Shown one piece after another: positions 28,178 to 36,151 of a stretch of 64,000 bases of DNA. The stretch comes from CAWEBF01 sp963807235. Lineage in GTDB: Bacteria > Acidobacteriota > Vicinamibacteria > Vicinamibacterales > UBA2999. The notes below the pieces were generated by a model. That model was not told where the DNA came from. It was given only the letters and a program-made list of their open reading frames with translations, and did not search any database. The stretch covers positions 117,369-181,368 of the forward strand of contig CAWEBF010000025.1 of the NCBI GenBank assembly GCA_963807235.1. The letters are read 5' to 3'. A program made the position numbers and the translations under genes. Numbering within the stretch: position 1 is the first letter of the stretch; every line of letters begins with the position of its first letter.

Positions 28178-28509
28178 TGAAAACCACCAAGCGGACACGG
28201 TTGGAGCGGGCCGGATGGCGCGTCGGCACCGCCGCACAGTTTCTGGGACTGACGACGGAGGAACAGCAGTTCGTCGAACTGAAGCTCGCTCTGGCCGGCG
28301 GCGTCCGTCAGCTTCGCGAACGTCGGGGCCTCACGCAAGGCGACTTGGCCAAGCGCCTCGGCTCGAGTCAGTCGCGGATTGCCAAGATGGAGGCCGCGGA
28401 TGCCTCTGTGAGCCTCGACCTGCTGATGCGTTCGCTCCTCAGCATCGGCGCTACGGCAAACGACATCGCCAAGTTGATCAAGACGGCCGAGGCTGGACGA
28501 GCGGCTTAA
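28174..28509 (+). CDS. XRE-family antitoxin (HigA-like)
   Basis: Starting at the ATG inside the toxin stop overlap, the protein has 111 residues. The helix-turn-helix is L-R-E-R-R-G-L-T-Q-G-D-L-A-K-R-L-G-S-S-Q-S-R-I-A-K-M-E. The N-terminal 45 residues (F-L-G-L-T-T-E-E-Q-Q-F-V-E-L-K-L-A-L) match the leader of antitoxins paired with gp49-type toxins. It should neutralise the toxin at 27827 and repress the operon. Confidence 0.88.
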   Translation: MMKTTKRTRLERAGWRVGTAAQFLGLTTEEQQFVELKLALAGGVRQLRERRGLTQGDLAKRLGSSQSRIAKMEAADASVSLDLLMRSLLSIGATANDIAKLIKTAEAGRAA

Positions 28510-29069
28510 CGAGGGAAATGAGCCGCGCGACGCGGCGCATGAGCGCACGGACTGTCAGGAGCGTCCGCTCCATTTCGATGTTCGGCCGCCGTTGAGTGTG
28601 AATAACGCTGAGCGACGGCAGGATGCCGAAAACCTGACGGTTGTTAAGTGGCTGGGAGGCAGGGAGTCTCGCCGTTTCCTTGCGATTAGTGGCAGACGTT
28701 CGCGAGTGTTCGCCAACCCTTTCTGATTCTTCCGCTTAGCTCGCGTGAGTCTTTGCACCTGATAGCGGCCGCTTGCCGCCATTTGCGGTCTCCGCCGAAG
28801 CGATGTCACTCGAGATGTCACTCGCTGCGAATCGTTTCAGAGCGCTCGCGGCGAAAGGCTATGACAGAGACTCTTTGCCAGACACTGCGGCGTTTTGGGT
28901 TACCGAACTCTGCGCGCATCCCATCGATGCGCAGCAGCGTGGCGCACCAGTAGCCGTCGTCCACGCCGCCGGAGGGCCTGGGATCGAGCGGATTCAGTCG
29001 CGCAGCGCACCGCGTCGGGCCTTGCACACGACGAGATACGTGAATGGCTTTTGGCGGCTGGTAGCGCCC
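28510..29069. other. Gene-poor stretch with one tRNA-end remnant
   Basis: No coding region with a domain pattern is present. The only recognisable element is the tRNA-Gln end at 28643-28665. Short frames on both strands are arginine/serine-rich and overlap one another. A nine-base direct repeat (TGTCACTCG) occurs at 28803 and 28815 and again near 23891. It is probably the junction debris of insertions. Confidence 0.4.
28643..28665. repeat. tRNA-Gln 3'-end remnant (candidate old att site)
   Basis: 23 bases identical to 44849-44871, including six bases outside the tRNA gene (GTTAAG) and then TGGCTGGGAGGCAGGGA. The T arm that follows in the real tRNA is not conserved here, so it is shorter than the copies at 27453 and 35783. 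Confidence 0.55.
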
Positions 29070-29684
29070 TCAGGGCCGCTCACACGCTTTCGTCGCTAGG
29101 AAGTAACCGTTCTCGCCTTTGTCTGTATGGAAGTCGACGAGGGTCAGGCCGTGATCGACGAGGACGCGCCGATAGCCGTCCATCGTGAACGAGTAGTAGT
29201 GAAACTCGACGCCATTCATGATGCCAACATGATCGCCGCTGTCGTCGCCGACGTCGCCTGCCGTGAACAGGAACGAGCCGTTCGGCTTCAGCACACGCGC
29301 CACGCTCGCGATAACCTTGATCTCCTCGGCCTGCGGCAAGTGGAACATGACGCCCCATGCGACGGCTCCATCGAAGGTGGCATCGGCGAACGGAAGGGCT
29401 TGTGCGACAGCGCGAACGGCAGGCGTGGCAGGAAGGTTCACGCGGAAGCACGCGAGCATTTTGGGCGCGCTGTCGATCCCGACAACCTGAACGTCCGCGG
29501 CGAGCAGCGCCTTGGTGATCGGCAAGCCGTTTCCGCACCCGATGTCGAGCACGCGCGTGCCGGGCCGAAGCCTCCTGGCGAGCGCGAGCGCTTCCGGCAC
29601 GCCGGTCTGGTCGACGCGCTCGGACGCATACCAATCGGCGATCAGGTCGTATTCACGCACGTTGGAATGTTGTAGCAAGGGCAA
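29070..29684 (-). CDS. Class I SAM-dependent methyltransferase
   Basis: The 204-residue protein contains motif I V-L-D-I-G-C-G-N-G-L-P, the acidic residue after the second strand in V-V-G-I-D-S-A-P-K-M-L, motif III A-L-P-F-A-D-A-T-F-D-G-A-V-A-W and the post-III R-V-L-K-P-N-G-S-F-L-F-T. This is a Methyltransf_11/25-type fold using S-adenosylmethionine. The C-terminal part (Y-Y-S-F-T-M-D-G-Y) suggests a small-molecule acceptor, but none can be named. It is a single gene between two tRNA-end remnants. Confidence 0.9.
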   Translation of the reverse strand: MPLLQHSNVREYDLIADWYASERVDQTGVPEALALARRLRPGTRVLDIGCGNGLPITKALLAADVQVVGIDSAPKMLACFRVNLPATPAVRAVAQALPFADATFDGAVAWGVMFHLPQAEEIKVIASVARVLKPNGSFLFTAGDVGDDSGDHVGIMNGVEFHYYSFTMDGYRRVLVDHGLTLVDFHTDKGENGYFLATKACERP

Positions 29685-30071
29685 GTTTCTTCAGCAAGTC
29701 GCGTCTTTCGGTAGGTAACTTCCAGATTCCTCAGCGCTGAGACGTTGCGGCCGGGAATGAGTAGTCGCCAAGCATTGACGAACCCTGCATTGAGTTGGCA
29801 ATTGGTCCGATCGCCCCAGCACGAGAGGACGGCGCTCTCAGCCAACCGATCTATGTCTGGCGTTGCACAGGTGGTGGAATTCCGCAAAAAGCCGCAAACG
29901 GTAGCGACTATGGGCGACCAACTGCAAATGGCTGGGAGGCAAGGATTCGGAACCATTCGCGCCGATTGGAACGAGGCGCTCGCGGTTCCCGGCGAACCAA
30001 GCAAGTTCTGCAACTGGCTCATCCGTGCGGGATAGTGCGAGCCTTCCCGAGCGTCCGCCATGGCGCATCGG
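29685..30071. other. Intergenic region with a tRNA-end remnant
   Basis: Between the two leftward genes there is no credible coding frame. The frames present on both strands run through the repeat at 29896-29949. The region presumably holds the methyltransferase promoter. Confidence 0.4.
29896..29949. repeat. tRNA-Gln 3'-end remnant B (degenerate)
   Basis: From 29929, TGGCTGGGAGGCAAGGATTCG matches the tRNA end with one substitution and then loses the T-arm pattern. The 33 bases to its left match those at 15706-15738, so this copy and remnant A derive from the same parent sequence. Confidence 0.55.
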
Positions 30072-30659
30072 TCATACGGACGTCACGACGATGGCGTTGC
30101 ACGCGCGCTCGCCGCCGCGGCCATAGCTGTGAGGAATGCTCGAGTCAAAGTAGATCGAATCGCCTTGACCGAGGGCGTGTTCGTCGGTCCCGATTTGCAC
30201 GCTCAGCGTTCCCTTCAGCACATAGATGAACTCCGCGCCGCCGTGGGCGTGTGGTCGTCGCTTGTCGGGTGCCACCGGCAGGAATTCCGCATAGTACGCG
30301 TTGAACCGTCGCTCGACTGCCGCGTAATCGAGCGATTCGAAATGGAATGCACTGTCGCGCGCCTGGGGCCGCTCGGGCAACCGGACCCGCTCGCGCTTGC
30401 GTGCGATCGCGACGACCGGCTTCTCGCGGGCGCCGGCGAAGAAGAATTCGAGGCCCACGCCGAAGACCAGCGCGATGCGCAGCAGCGTCGGTAGCGTCGG
30501 AAAGAGGCGGCCTCGCTCGATCTTCGAGAGCATCGCGGGCGAGAGTCCCGTGTGCTGCCCGAGCTCGACGAGACCCATCTTCTTCTTCAGGCGCAGCGTC
30601 CGAAGCTTCCCGCCGATGTCGTAGTTACCCAGTCCTGTTTTCAGCGTCGCCGAGAGCAT
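30072..30659 (-). CDS. XRE-family regulator with C-terminal cupin sensor domain
   Basis: The ATG at 30659 follows GGAGGAG and is preferred over 30716. Of 195 residues, about 15-70 form the helix-turn-helix (K-M-G-L-V-E-L-G-Q-H-T-G-L-S-P-A-M-L-S-K-I-E-R-G) and about 115-195 a cupin_2 barrel (R-R-P-H-A-H-G-G-A-E-F-I-Y-V-L-K-G and G-D-S-I-Y-F-D-S-S-I-P-H-S-Y). The two histidine motifs suggest a metal or ligand site. Regulators of this build respond to small metabolites. It is divergent from the DUF378 operon with 160 bases between, so it probably controls that operon. Confidence 0.88.
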   Translation of the reverse strand: MLSATLKTGLGNYDIGGKLRTLRLKKKMGLVELGQHTGLSPAMLSKIERGRLFPTLPTLLRIALVFGVGLEFFFAGAREKPVVAIARKRERVRLPERPQARDSAFHFESLDYAAVERRFNAYYAEFLPVAPDKRRPHAHGGAEFIYVLKGTLSVQIGTDEHALGQGDSIYFDSSIPHSYGRGGERACNAIVVTSV

Positions 30660-30819
30660 CACTCCTCCGTTTGTCCTGTCAGTGAAATCCCGCCGCGATT
30701 TTGTCGTGTCGCTCACACGACTTCACCGGCGGTCCGGATTTTACTTGTATGCAAACTATTTTGCATTAAATTCAATCTTACGTCGGGAATGAATCCCGAG
30801 GCCCGATGTGGAGGAAGTC

Positions 30820-31059
30820 ATGAAGCAGATTGATGTCATCGCCGCCGTCCTCGTGGTCGTCGGCGCGCTCAACTGGGGGTTGGTCGCCGTTGCCCATTTC
30901 GATCTCGTTGCCGCGCTGTTCGGGATGAGTTTCGGCGAGGTCTCGCCGCTGACGACCGTCGTCTACGGGCTGGTCGGCCTGGCGGGCCTCTACCAGGCGC
31001 TGTTCTTCAATCGCGTGCGCAGCCGCTGGGCGCAGCCCGCGTCGGCGCACGCCCGCTAA
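30820..31059 (+). CDS. DUF378 small membrane protein
   Basis: The ATG at 30820 follows GGAGGA by four bases; 30808 is an upstream in-frame alternative without a site. The 79-residue protein has two transmembrane helices: V-V-V-G-A-L-N-W-G-L-V-A and V-V-Y-G-L-V-G-L-A-G-L-Y, the signature of the DUF378 family (about 70-80 residues). The cellular role is unknown. It is the first gene of a five-gene rightward run to 35541 with short gaps (26, 7, 70 and 8 bases). Confidence 0.88.
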   Translation: MKQIDVIAAVLVVVGALNWGLVAVAHFDLVAALFGMSFGEVSPLTTVVYGLVGLAGLYQALFFNRVRSRWAQPASAHAR

Positions 31060-31085
31060 CCGTTACACGCATCAAGGAGCAGACA

Positions 31086-31586
31086 ATGTTGAATATCTTT
31101 GCAATCGGAACACTCGTGACCGTGATGATGACCGCTGTGGCGTCGAATGCCCATGCCGCGCCCGCGGAGACCAAGGACATCGTTGACACGGCGGTCGCCG
31201 CCGGATCGTTCAACACGCTCGCGAAAGCGCTCACCGCCGCGGATCTGATCGGCACGCTCAAGGGCAAGGGCCCGTTCACCGTGTTCGCACCGACCGACGA
31301 GGCGTTCGCAAAGCTGCCGGCCGGAACACTGGAGTCGCTGCTCAAGCCCGAGAACAAGGCGAAGCTGCAGCGGATTCTCACGTACCACGTCGTGGCCGGC
31401 AAGGCGATGGCGGCGGACGTCGTGAAGATGCACTCGGCCAAGGCCGTGAGCGGAGACACGATCACGATCGCCACGCACGGCGGCACCGTGACCGTTGACA
31501 ACGCGAAGGTCGTCAAGACCGACATCGTCGCGAGCAACGGCGTCATCCACGTGATCGACTCGGTGATCTTGCCGAAGGACAAGTAG
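31086..31586 (+). CDS. Secreted fasciclin (FAS1) domain protein
   Basis: A signal peptide ends near S-N-A-H-A. The remaining 140 residues are one FAS1 domain: D-T-A-V-A-A-G-S-F-N-T-L-A-K-A-L, then the H1 motif G-P-F-T-V-F-A-P-T-D-E-A-F, L-T-Y-H-V-V-A-G and the H2 motif N-G-V-I-H-V-I-D-S-V-I-L-P. Total length, 166 residues, is standard for bacterial single-domain forms. FAS1 proteins act in adhesion or as extracytoplasmic partners of stress operons, and they are often found beside DUF378 genes. Confidence 0.93.
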   Translation: MLNIFAIGTLVTVMMTAVASNAHAAPAETKDIVDTAVAAGSFNTLAKALTAADLIGTLKGKGPFTVFAPTDEAFAKLPAGTLESLLKPENKAKLQRILTYHVVAGKAMAADVVKMHSAKAVSGDTITIATHGGTVTVDNAKVVKTDIVASNGVIHVIDSVILPKDK

Positions 31587-31593
31587 GACCCGC

Positions 31594-33990
31594 ATGGACG
31601 CTCCCGTTCTGCTGACCGGCGCCACGGGATACATCGGCGGCCGCCTTCTTCGACGGTTCGAAGACGGCGGCCGCGCGGTGCGTTGCCTGGTGCGGCAGCC
31701 GGGCCGCCTCCACACGACGGCGCCGACCACCGAAATCGCGCACGGCGACTGCCTCGACGAAGCGTCACTCGACCGCGCGCTGGTTGGCGTGCAGTGCGCC
31801 TATTACCTGGTGCATTCGATGGGGCGCGGATCGAAGTTCGCCGACGTCGATCGGCGCGCCGCCGAGACCTTTGCTCGAGCGGCACAGCGCGCCGGCGTAC
31901 GCCGCATCATCTATCTGGGCGGATTGACCGACGAGGCCTCGTCGCTATCAGCCCACCTGAAGAGCCGCGTCGAGACTGGCGAGATCCTTCGCGCGAGCCG
32001 CGTGCCCGTGATCGAGTTTCGCGCGTCGGTCGTCATCGGCGCCGGAAGCCTGTCGTTCGAAATGATTCAGGCGCTCGTCGAGCGGTTGCCCGTCATGATC
32101 TGTCCGCGCTGGGTGGACACGCTCACTCAGCCCATCGCCATCGACGACGTGCTGGCGTATCTCGAGGCGGCGCTCGACGCGCCCGGGCACATGGAAGGCA
32201 TTTTCGAGATTGGCGGCCCGGAGGTGGTCTCATACGGCGGCATGATGCGCAGGTTCGCCAGCCTTCGCGGACTCCATCGGCTGCTGCTGCCGGTGCCCGT
32301 GTTGACGCCGCACCTCTCCGGCCTGTGGCTCGCCCTGGTTACGCCCGCGCAGGCCCGCGTCGGCCGGGCGCTCGTCGAAGGCCTGAAGAATTCGACCGTC
32401 GTCCGGTCGACGGCGGCGCGCGAAACGTTTCGGATCGCCCCGATGCCGTTCAACGCGGCCGTCGTCAAAGCGCTCGACGAGGGAGCACCGGCGCGTCTCA
32501 AACGCGATACGCGCACCGTTATCGTCGACGTGCCGCCCGCGCAGGCGTTTGCACCGATTCGACGCATCGGAGGCGAGACCGGGTGGTACTTCGGCAATGT
32601 GCTCTGGCAGGCGCGAGGGTGGCTGGATCGATGGCTCGGAGGCGTGGGGATGAACCGCGGGCGGCGCGACGCCGACGCCTGTGCCGTCGGCGACACGATC
32701 GACGGGTGGACCGTCGAGGCCTTCGAACCCGACCGCAGGCTGCGACTGTCGGCCAACCTGAAGCTGCCCGGTCACGGCTGGCTTGAATTCGAGGTCACGC
32801 CGCTCGACACCGGACAGCGGTCGATGATTCGGCAGACGGCGACCTTCGACCCGCGCGGGTGGATGGGACGCGCCTACTGGTACGCGATCCTGCCGGTCCA
32901 CGCCCTCATCTTTCGCGGTCTGCTGCGGCAGGTCGCGCGGCGCGCGCTACACGAGACCGCGCCGACGCACCCGGCGACCTTCGCGTATTGCTCGATCATC
33001 GGCGCGCCAGCGGCCGAGGTGTTCCGCTGGCACGAGCAGCCGGGAGCGCTCGCGGCGCTGACTCCGCCGGCGTTGGTGCGAATCGAGGAGCAGGAGGGCG
33101 GGATCCGCGACGACGGGCGAGTCACGCTCTCGATCGGCATCGGCCCGGCACGCGTCCGCTGGATGATGCGGCACTACGGCTATGTCGTCGGGCGGCGATT
33201 CTGCGACGAGCAGGTGCGCGGTCCGTTCGCGGTCTGGCGGCACGCGCATCTGTTCGAGCCAATCGGGCCGTCGCAAACGCTCCACCAGGATCAACTCGAG
33301 TTCGCGGTGTCCCGTCATGGCGCTCTGAACCGTGTCGCAGCAGCCGTGCTCCGACCTGTGCTCACCCTCGCGTTCGCGCACCGCCATCGAATCGTGCGCG
33401 CCAGCGTCGGCCGCCCGCATTCTCGGGTCGCGCGCCGATTGACGGCGGCGGTCGCTGTTGCCGCCGCCGCGACACTGCTGCCGGCTACCACTCCTGCGCA
33501 GATGGGGACGCCCGTTCGCACCGTCTCACTCGTCGATCTGGATCGATATGCGGGTGACTGGTTCGAGATCGCGCGGTTTCCGAACCGGTTTCAGCGTCAG
33601 TGCCTCGGCGACGTGCGCGCCAGCTACACCCGGCGCCCTGACAGGCGCCTCGACGTGGTGAACCGGTGCCGGACCGCCGACGGTCAGACCGAGGCGCACG
33701 GCGTCGCACGGATCGTCGATACGCAGACCTTCGCCAGACTAAAGGTGCGGTTCGCTCCCGGGTGGCTGTCGTGGCTGCCGATGGTCTGGGGAGACTACTG
33801 GATTATCGGCCTCGCGCCCGACTACTCCTGGGCGGTTGTCGGCGATCCCGACCGAAACTACTTGTGGATTCTCGCTCGGACGCCGCATCTGAACGACGCG
33901 TCGGTCGCGGCGGCGCGGGCGGCTGCGGGAGACAACGGGTTCGACATCGGGCGTCTCGTGCCGACGCCGCAGTCTGGCGGCGGATCCTGA
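31594..33990 (+). CDS. Triple fusion: NAD(P)-binding SDR/DUF2867 - SRPBCC - lipocalin
   Basis: The uninterrupted 798-residue protein has four parts. About 1-290: an atypical SDR/NmrA Rossmann domain (L-L-T-G-A-T-G-Y-I-G-G-R-L). About 305-455: a DUF2867-type domain (G-E-T-G-W-Y-F-G-N-V-L-W). About 460-605: an SRPBCC ligand-binding domain (A-P-A-A-E-V-F-R-W-H). About 612-635: an alanine-rich hydrophobic segment like an internal signal anchor. About 645-795: a bacterial lipocalin (G-D-W-F-E-I-A-R-F-P-N-R-F-Q, and G-D-Y-W-I-I-G-L). In other bacteria these are usually separate genes around photolyases. The hydrophobic linker implies a cytoplasmic N-half and a periplasmic lipocalin. Confidence 0.85.
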   Translation: MDAPVLLTGATGYIGGRLLRRFEDGGRAVRCLVRQPGRLHTTAPTTEIAHGDCLDEASLDRALVGVQCAYYLVHSMGRGSKFADVDRRAAETFARAAQRAGVRRIIYLGGLTDEASSLSAHLKSRVETGEILRASRVPVIEFRASVVIGAGSLSFEMIQALVERLPVMICPRWVDTLTQPIAIDDVLAYLEAALDAPGHMEGIFEIGGPEVVSYGGMMRRFASLRGLHRLLLPVPVLTPHLSGLWLALVTPAQARVGRALVEGLKNSTVVRSTAARETFRIAPMPFNAAVVKALDEGAPARLKRDTRTVIVDVPPAQAFAPIRRIGGETGWYFGNVLWQARGWLDRWLGGVGMNRGRRDADACAVGDTIDGWTVEAFEPDRRLRLSANLKLPGHGWLEFEVTPLDTGQRSMIRQTATFDPRGWMGRAYWYAILPVHALIFRGLLRQVARRALHETAPTHPATFAYCSIIGAPAAEVFRWHEQPGALAALTPPALVRIEEQEGGIRDDGRVTLSIGIGPARVRWMMRHYGYVVGRRFCDEQVRGPFAVWRHAHLFEPIGPSQTLHQDQLEFAVSRHGALNRVAAAVLRPVLTLAFAHRHRIVRASVGRPHSRVARRLTAAVAVAAAATLLPATTPAQMGTPVRTVSLVDLDRYAGDWFEIARFPNRFQRQCLGDVRASYTRRPDRRLDVVNRCRTADGQTEAHGVARIVDTQTFARLKVRFAPGWLSWLPMVWGDYWIIGLAPDYSWAVVGDPDRNYLWILARTPHLNDASVAAARAAAGDNGFDIGRLVPTPQSGGGS

Positions 33991-34060
33991 GACAAGAGGT
34001 GTCGGCCGCGCCGTTTCGGAACGTGCGACTCGTGTCGATCCTGGTGCTATTGGCAGCGCC

Positions 34061-34564
34061 ATGAAACGGACGGTCGTCGCCAACGACAAGATGCAGCGAG
34101 GCTACGTCTATTACCGTACCGAACCGTTCGGGCGGAACTTCGCTCCCGGGTTCGAGCCGCAGCTCACGCCGAAGCAGATGCTCAAACTCGGTGTGTTCGG
34201 AGGCAAGTACATGACCGACTGCCGCGGCGAGTTTCCCGCGTCCTGGTTCGCCGGCGCCAGACTGTGCGCCGAGCGTCACGATCCGCGTCTGAACTACTTC
34301 GGCGTCAACGCGTCACAGTCGCTCGCTGTCTGGCGACGGAACGGCTGGATTCATCCGCAGGATCCGCGCGGATGGTTTCAATGGTACTGCCGCTATTACA
34401 TGGGGCGGAGGACGCGGGACGACGCAAGGCAGATTCGACGGTGGCGCGCGATCGCGCGGCACGTCGCGGCGATTCGGAAGAATTGCGAGAAGGGCGACGT
34501 GGACTGCCGCCGCAAACAGCGACAGGCCGTCCTGCATTGGGCCTATGACAGCCGCACGTTCTGA
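34061..34564 (+). CDS. Conserved hypothetical protein (L-G-V-F-G-G-K-Y family)
   Basis: The 167-residue soluble protein is rich in aromatic residues and arginine. It carries long motifs that look strongly conserved: M-L-K-L-G-V-F-G-G-K-Y-M-T-D-C, F-P-A-S-W-F, L-N-Y-F-G-V-N-A-S-Q-S-L, P-R-G-W-F-Q-W-Y-C-R-Y-Y-M-G-R-R and L-H-W-A-Y-D-S-R. I recognise the pattern as a widespread uncharacterised family and know of no function. It sits eight bases before the YbgA-type gene and 70 after the lipocalin fusion, so it belongs to the same operon. Confidence 0.75.
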   Translation: MKRTVVANDKMQRGYVYYRTEPFGRNFAPGFEPQLTPKQMLKLGVFGGKYMTDCRGEFPASWFAGARLCAERHDPRLNYFGVNASQSLAVWRRNGWIHPQDPRGWFQWYCRYYMGRRTRDDARQIRRWRAIARHVAAIRKNCEKGDVDCRRKQRQAVLHWAYDSRTF

Positions 34565-34572
34565 CAAGGTCC

Positions 34573-35541
34573 ATGGATGACGATGCCGGCGTCCGTCACC
34601 CGATCCGCATCGGCATTTCGTCGTGTCTGCTGGGGCAGGCCGTGCGCTTCGACGGCGGCCATAAGCGCGATTCCTTTCTGACGGAGACGGTCGGCGCATT
34701 CGTGGAGTGGGTGCCGGTGTGTCCCGAAGTGGAATGCGGCCTCGGCACGCCACGGGAATCGATGCGGCTGGTACGCGTCGAGCACGACGTGCGGCTGCTC
34801 ACGGTCCGGACCGCCGTGGATCTCACCGAGCGAATGGCGGCGTACGCGCGACGACGGGTCGCCGCGCTCGACGCCGAGGAGCTGTGCGGTTACGTGCTCA
34901 AGAAGGATTCACCGAGCTGCGGTATGGCGCGCGTAAAGATTTACGGCACGGGCGCCGTTCCGGAAAAATCCGGCCGCGGAATCTTCGCGGCCCGTCTCGT
35001 CGAACGGTTTCCGTCGCTTCCGGTCGAAGAGGAAGGGCGCTTGTCGGATCCGCGACTGCGGGAGAACTTCGTCGAGCGCGTATTCGCCTACTGGCGGCTT
35101 CGCCGCCTGTTCAGCGGCCGGTGGAACCTGGGTGCGCTCGTGGACTTCCATACCGCGCACAAGTTGATTCTGATGTCGCATTCACCCGACGCCTACCGGC
35201 AGTTGGGGCGTCTGGTGGCGCAGGCGCGGGGGGTTGACCGCGCCGACCTCAAGCGCCGGTATACCGAGATGTTCATGTCGGCGCTGACCGTGATTGCCAC
35301 ACCAAGGCGGCATACCAACGTGCTCCAGCACATGGCGGGGTATTTCAAGGAGCATCTCGACGCGGAATCGAAACAGGAACTCGCCGCGGCCATCGAAGAC
35401 TATCGCCGCGGGCTCGTGCCGCTCGTCGCCCCGATTACCCTGTTGCGGCACTACGTCCGGGCCTACGACGTGTCGTACCTGGCGCGGCAGCGCTATCTTG
35501 CGCCGCACCCAAAGGAGCTGATGCTGCGCAATCATGTCTGA
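34573..35541 (+). CDS. DUF523-DUF1722 protein (YbgA type)
   Basis: The 322-residue protein combines DUF523 (about 10-155: G-I-S-S-C-L-L-G-Q-A-V-R-F-D-G-G-H-K, C-P-E-V-E-C-G-L, K-K-D-S-P-S-C-G) with DUF1722 (about 190-310: F-H-T-A-H-K-L-I-L-M-S-H-S, H-T-N-V-L-Q-H-M-A-G-Y-F). This is the architecture of E. coli YbgA-related proteins, whose gene lies beside the photolyase phr. The cysteine motifs suggest a metal or Fe-S site. Its presence with the SDR/DUF2867 and lipocalin parts is typical of light-responsive operons. A hairpin follows 52 bases downstream. Confidence 0.9.
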   Translation: MDDDAGVRHPIRIGISSCLLGQAVRFDGGHKRDSFLTETVGAFVEWVPVCPEVECGLGTPRESMRLVRVEHDVRLLTVRTAVDLTERMAAYARRRVAALDAEELCGYVLKKDSPSCGMARVKIYGTGAVPEKSGRGIFAARLVERFPSLPVEEEGRLSDPRLRENFVERVFAYWRLRRLFSGRWNLGALVDFHTAHKLILMSHSPDAYRQLGRLVAQARGVDRADLKRRYTEMFMSALTVIATPRRHTNVLQHMAGYFKEHLDAESKQELAAAIEDYRRGLVPLVAPITLLRHYVRAYDVSYLARQRYLAPHPKELMLRNHV

Positions 35542-35592
35542 CCCAATCCGCCGTCGCGAGGCGTGGCCGTCGGAAGCCACCGCGTTTGTGAT

Positions 35593-35616
35593 CCGCCCGC
35601 GCCGATTAGCGGGCGG
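35593..35616. terminator. Hairpin after the 30820-35541 operon
   Basis: CCGCCCGC - 8-base loop - GCGGGCGG, a perfect 8-bp stem 52 bases after the last stop. It lacks a U-run but is the only strong stem before the next element. Confidence 0.5.
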
Positions 35617-35782
35617 TGGAAGAAGGGTTGGCGGGATTCGAACTGCGGTCACGACTCCAAGCCGTTGAACAATTGCGAGTTGGTGGCACCCCCGACGACA
35701 GCGCATGTGCTCGGGCAAGTGCAACGGAGTTCGAAACCGCCGCCAAGTGCTTCACCATACTGGGACACCGGCATTTCCAACG

Positions 35783-35811
35783 AAGTGGCTGGGAGGCAGG
35801 GATTCGAACCC
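35783..35811. repeat. attL core: 29-bp direct repeat of the tRNA-Gln 3' end
   Basis: AAG followed by TGGCTGGGAGGCAGGGA and the T-arm bases to CCC, identical to 44852-44880. An arm-type site follows at 35940. Confidence 0.85.
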
Positions 35812-36145
35812 GCTGTACTGGCTTTGTCAACTTACTGACGGCGTGCGTGTTGTGGTCACAACCCGTTCAGCCAAGCCACCTTCCGGTCAGCCGCCCTGTT
35901 CCCATGAGTCTCCCTGGATTCCCGCGAATGACCCCGGTTCGTGGAGACATTGTGGAGACGCTCATCGGCACAACAATTAGTCGGTGCTGCAGCTTGGGAA
36001 CTAGCGGGGTGTCATCCAGCGGCGGCCGGCACGGCCAGGATGACCCTGTGCTCGACCGTCTCAAGGCTCTCGCTGCGCTCGACCCCTGCGGGGCTGCGGC
36101 CTTGACACGGTCTGCGCGCAGGGTTGGGTAGCCTTTATCCCGGCC
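35786..36145. repeat. Diverged duplicate of 27453-27795 (element left-end sequence)
   Basis: Both copies run in the same orientation from the att core through a shared stretch (GACGGCGTGCGTGTTGTGGT) and the arm site to ACACGGTCTGCGCGCAGGG. They appear about 85-90% alike by eye. The right copy has roughly 55 extra bases after the arm site (about 35962-36018). No gene is apparent in either. Confidence 0.7.
35940..35960. promoter_or_regulatory. Candidate integrase arm-type site in attL
   Basis: GTGGAGAC-ATT-GTGGAGAC with flanking C and G, identical to 27608-27628 and 44791-44811, about 130 bases inside the element from the core. Confidence 0.5.
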
Positions 36146-36151
36146 GCCAGG

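Larger units (their letters stand above)
27453..35782. mobile_element. Accreted island segment: tRNA-Gln att core, arm site and cargo, no integrase
   Basis: The left edge is a 28-bp exact copy of the tRNA-Gln 3' end; the right edge is the next copy at 35783. The first 340 bases (27453-27795) are a diverged duplicate of 35786-36145, the left end of the neighbouring element. Cargo: a toxin-antitoxin pair, a methyltransferase, an XRE-cupin regulator and a DUF378/fasciclin/SDR/DUF1722 operon. Two further tRNA-end remnants at 28643 and 29929 divide it. The element reading is inference; no integrase or mobility gene is present. Confidence 0.45.

Noticed and set aside
28510..29069. Short open frames on both strands
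   Set aside because: They overlap each other, are rich in Arg/Ser and carry no motif or ribosome site. One crosses the tRNA-end remnant.
35625..35780. tRNA-like TTCGAATCCCGCC on the minus strand near 35640
   Set aside because: No acceptor, D or anticodon stems can be built around it. It may be another tRNA-end scar but is not a gene.
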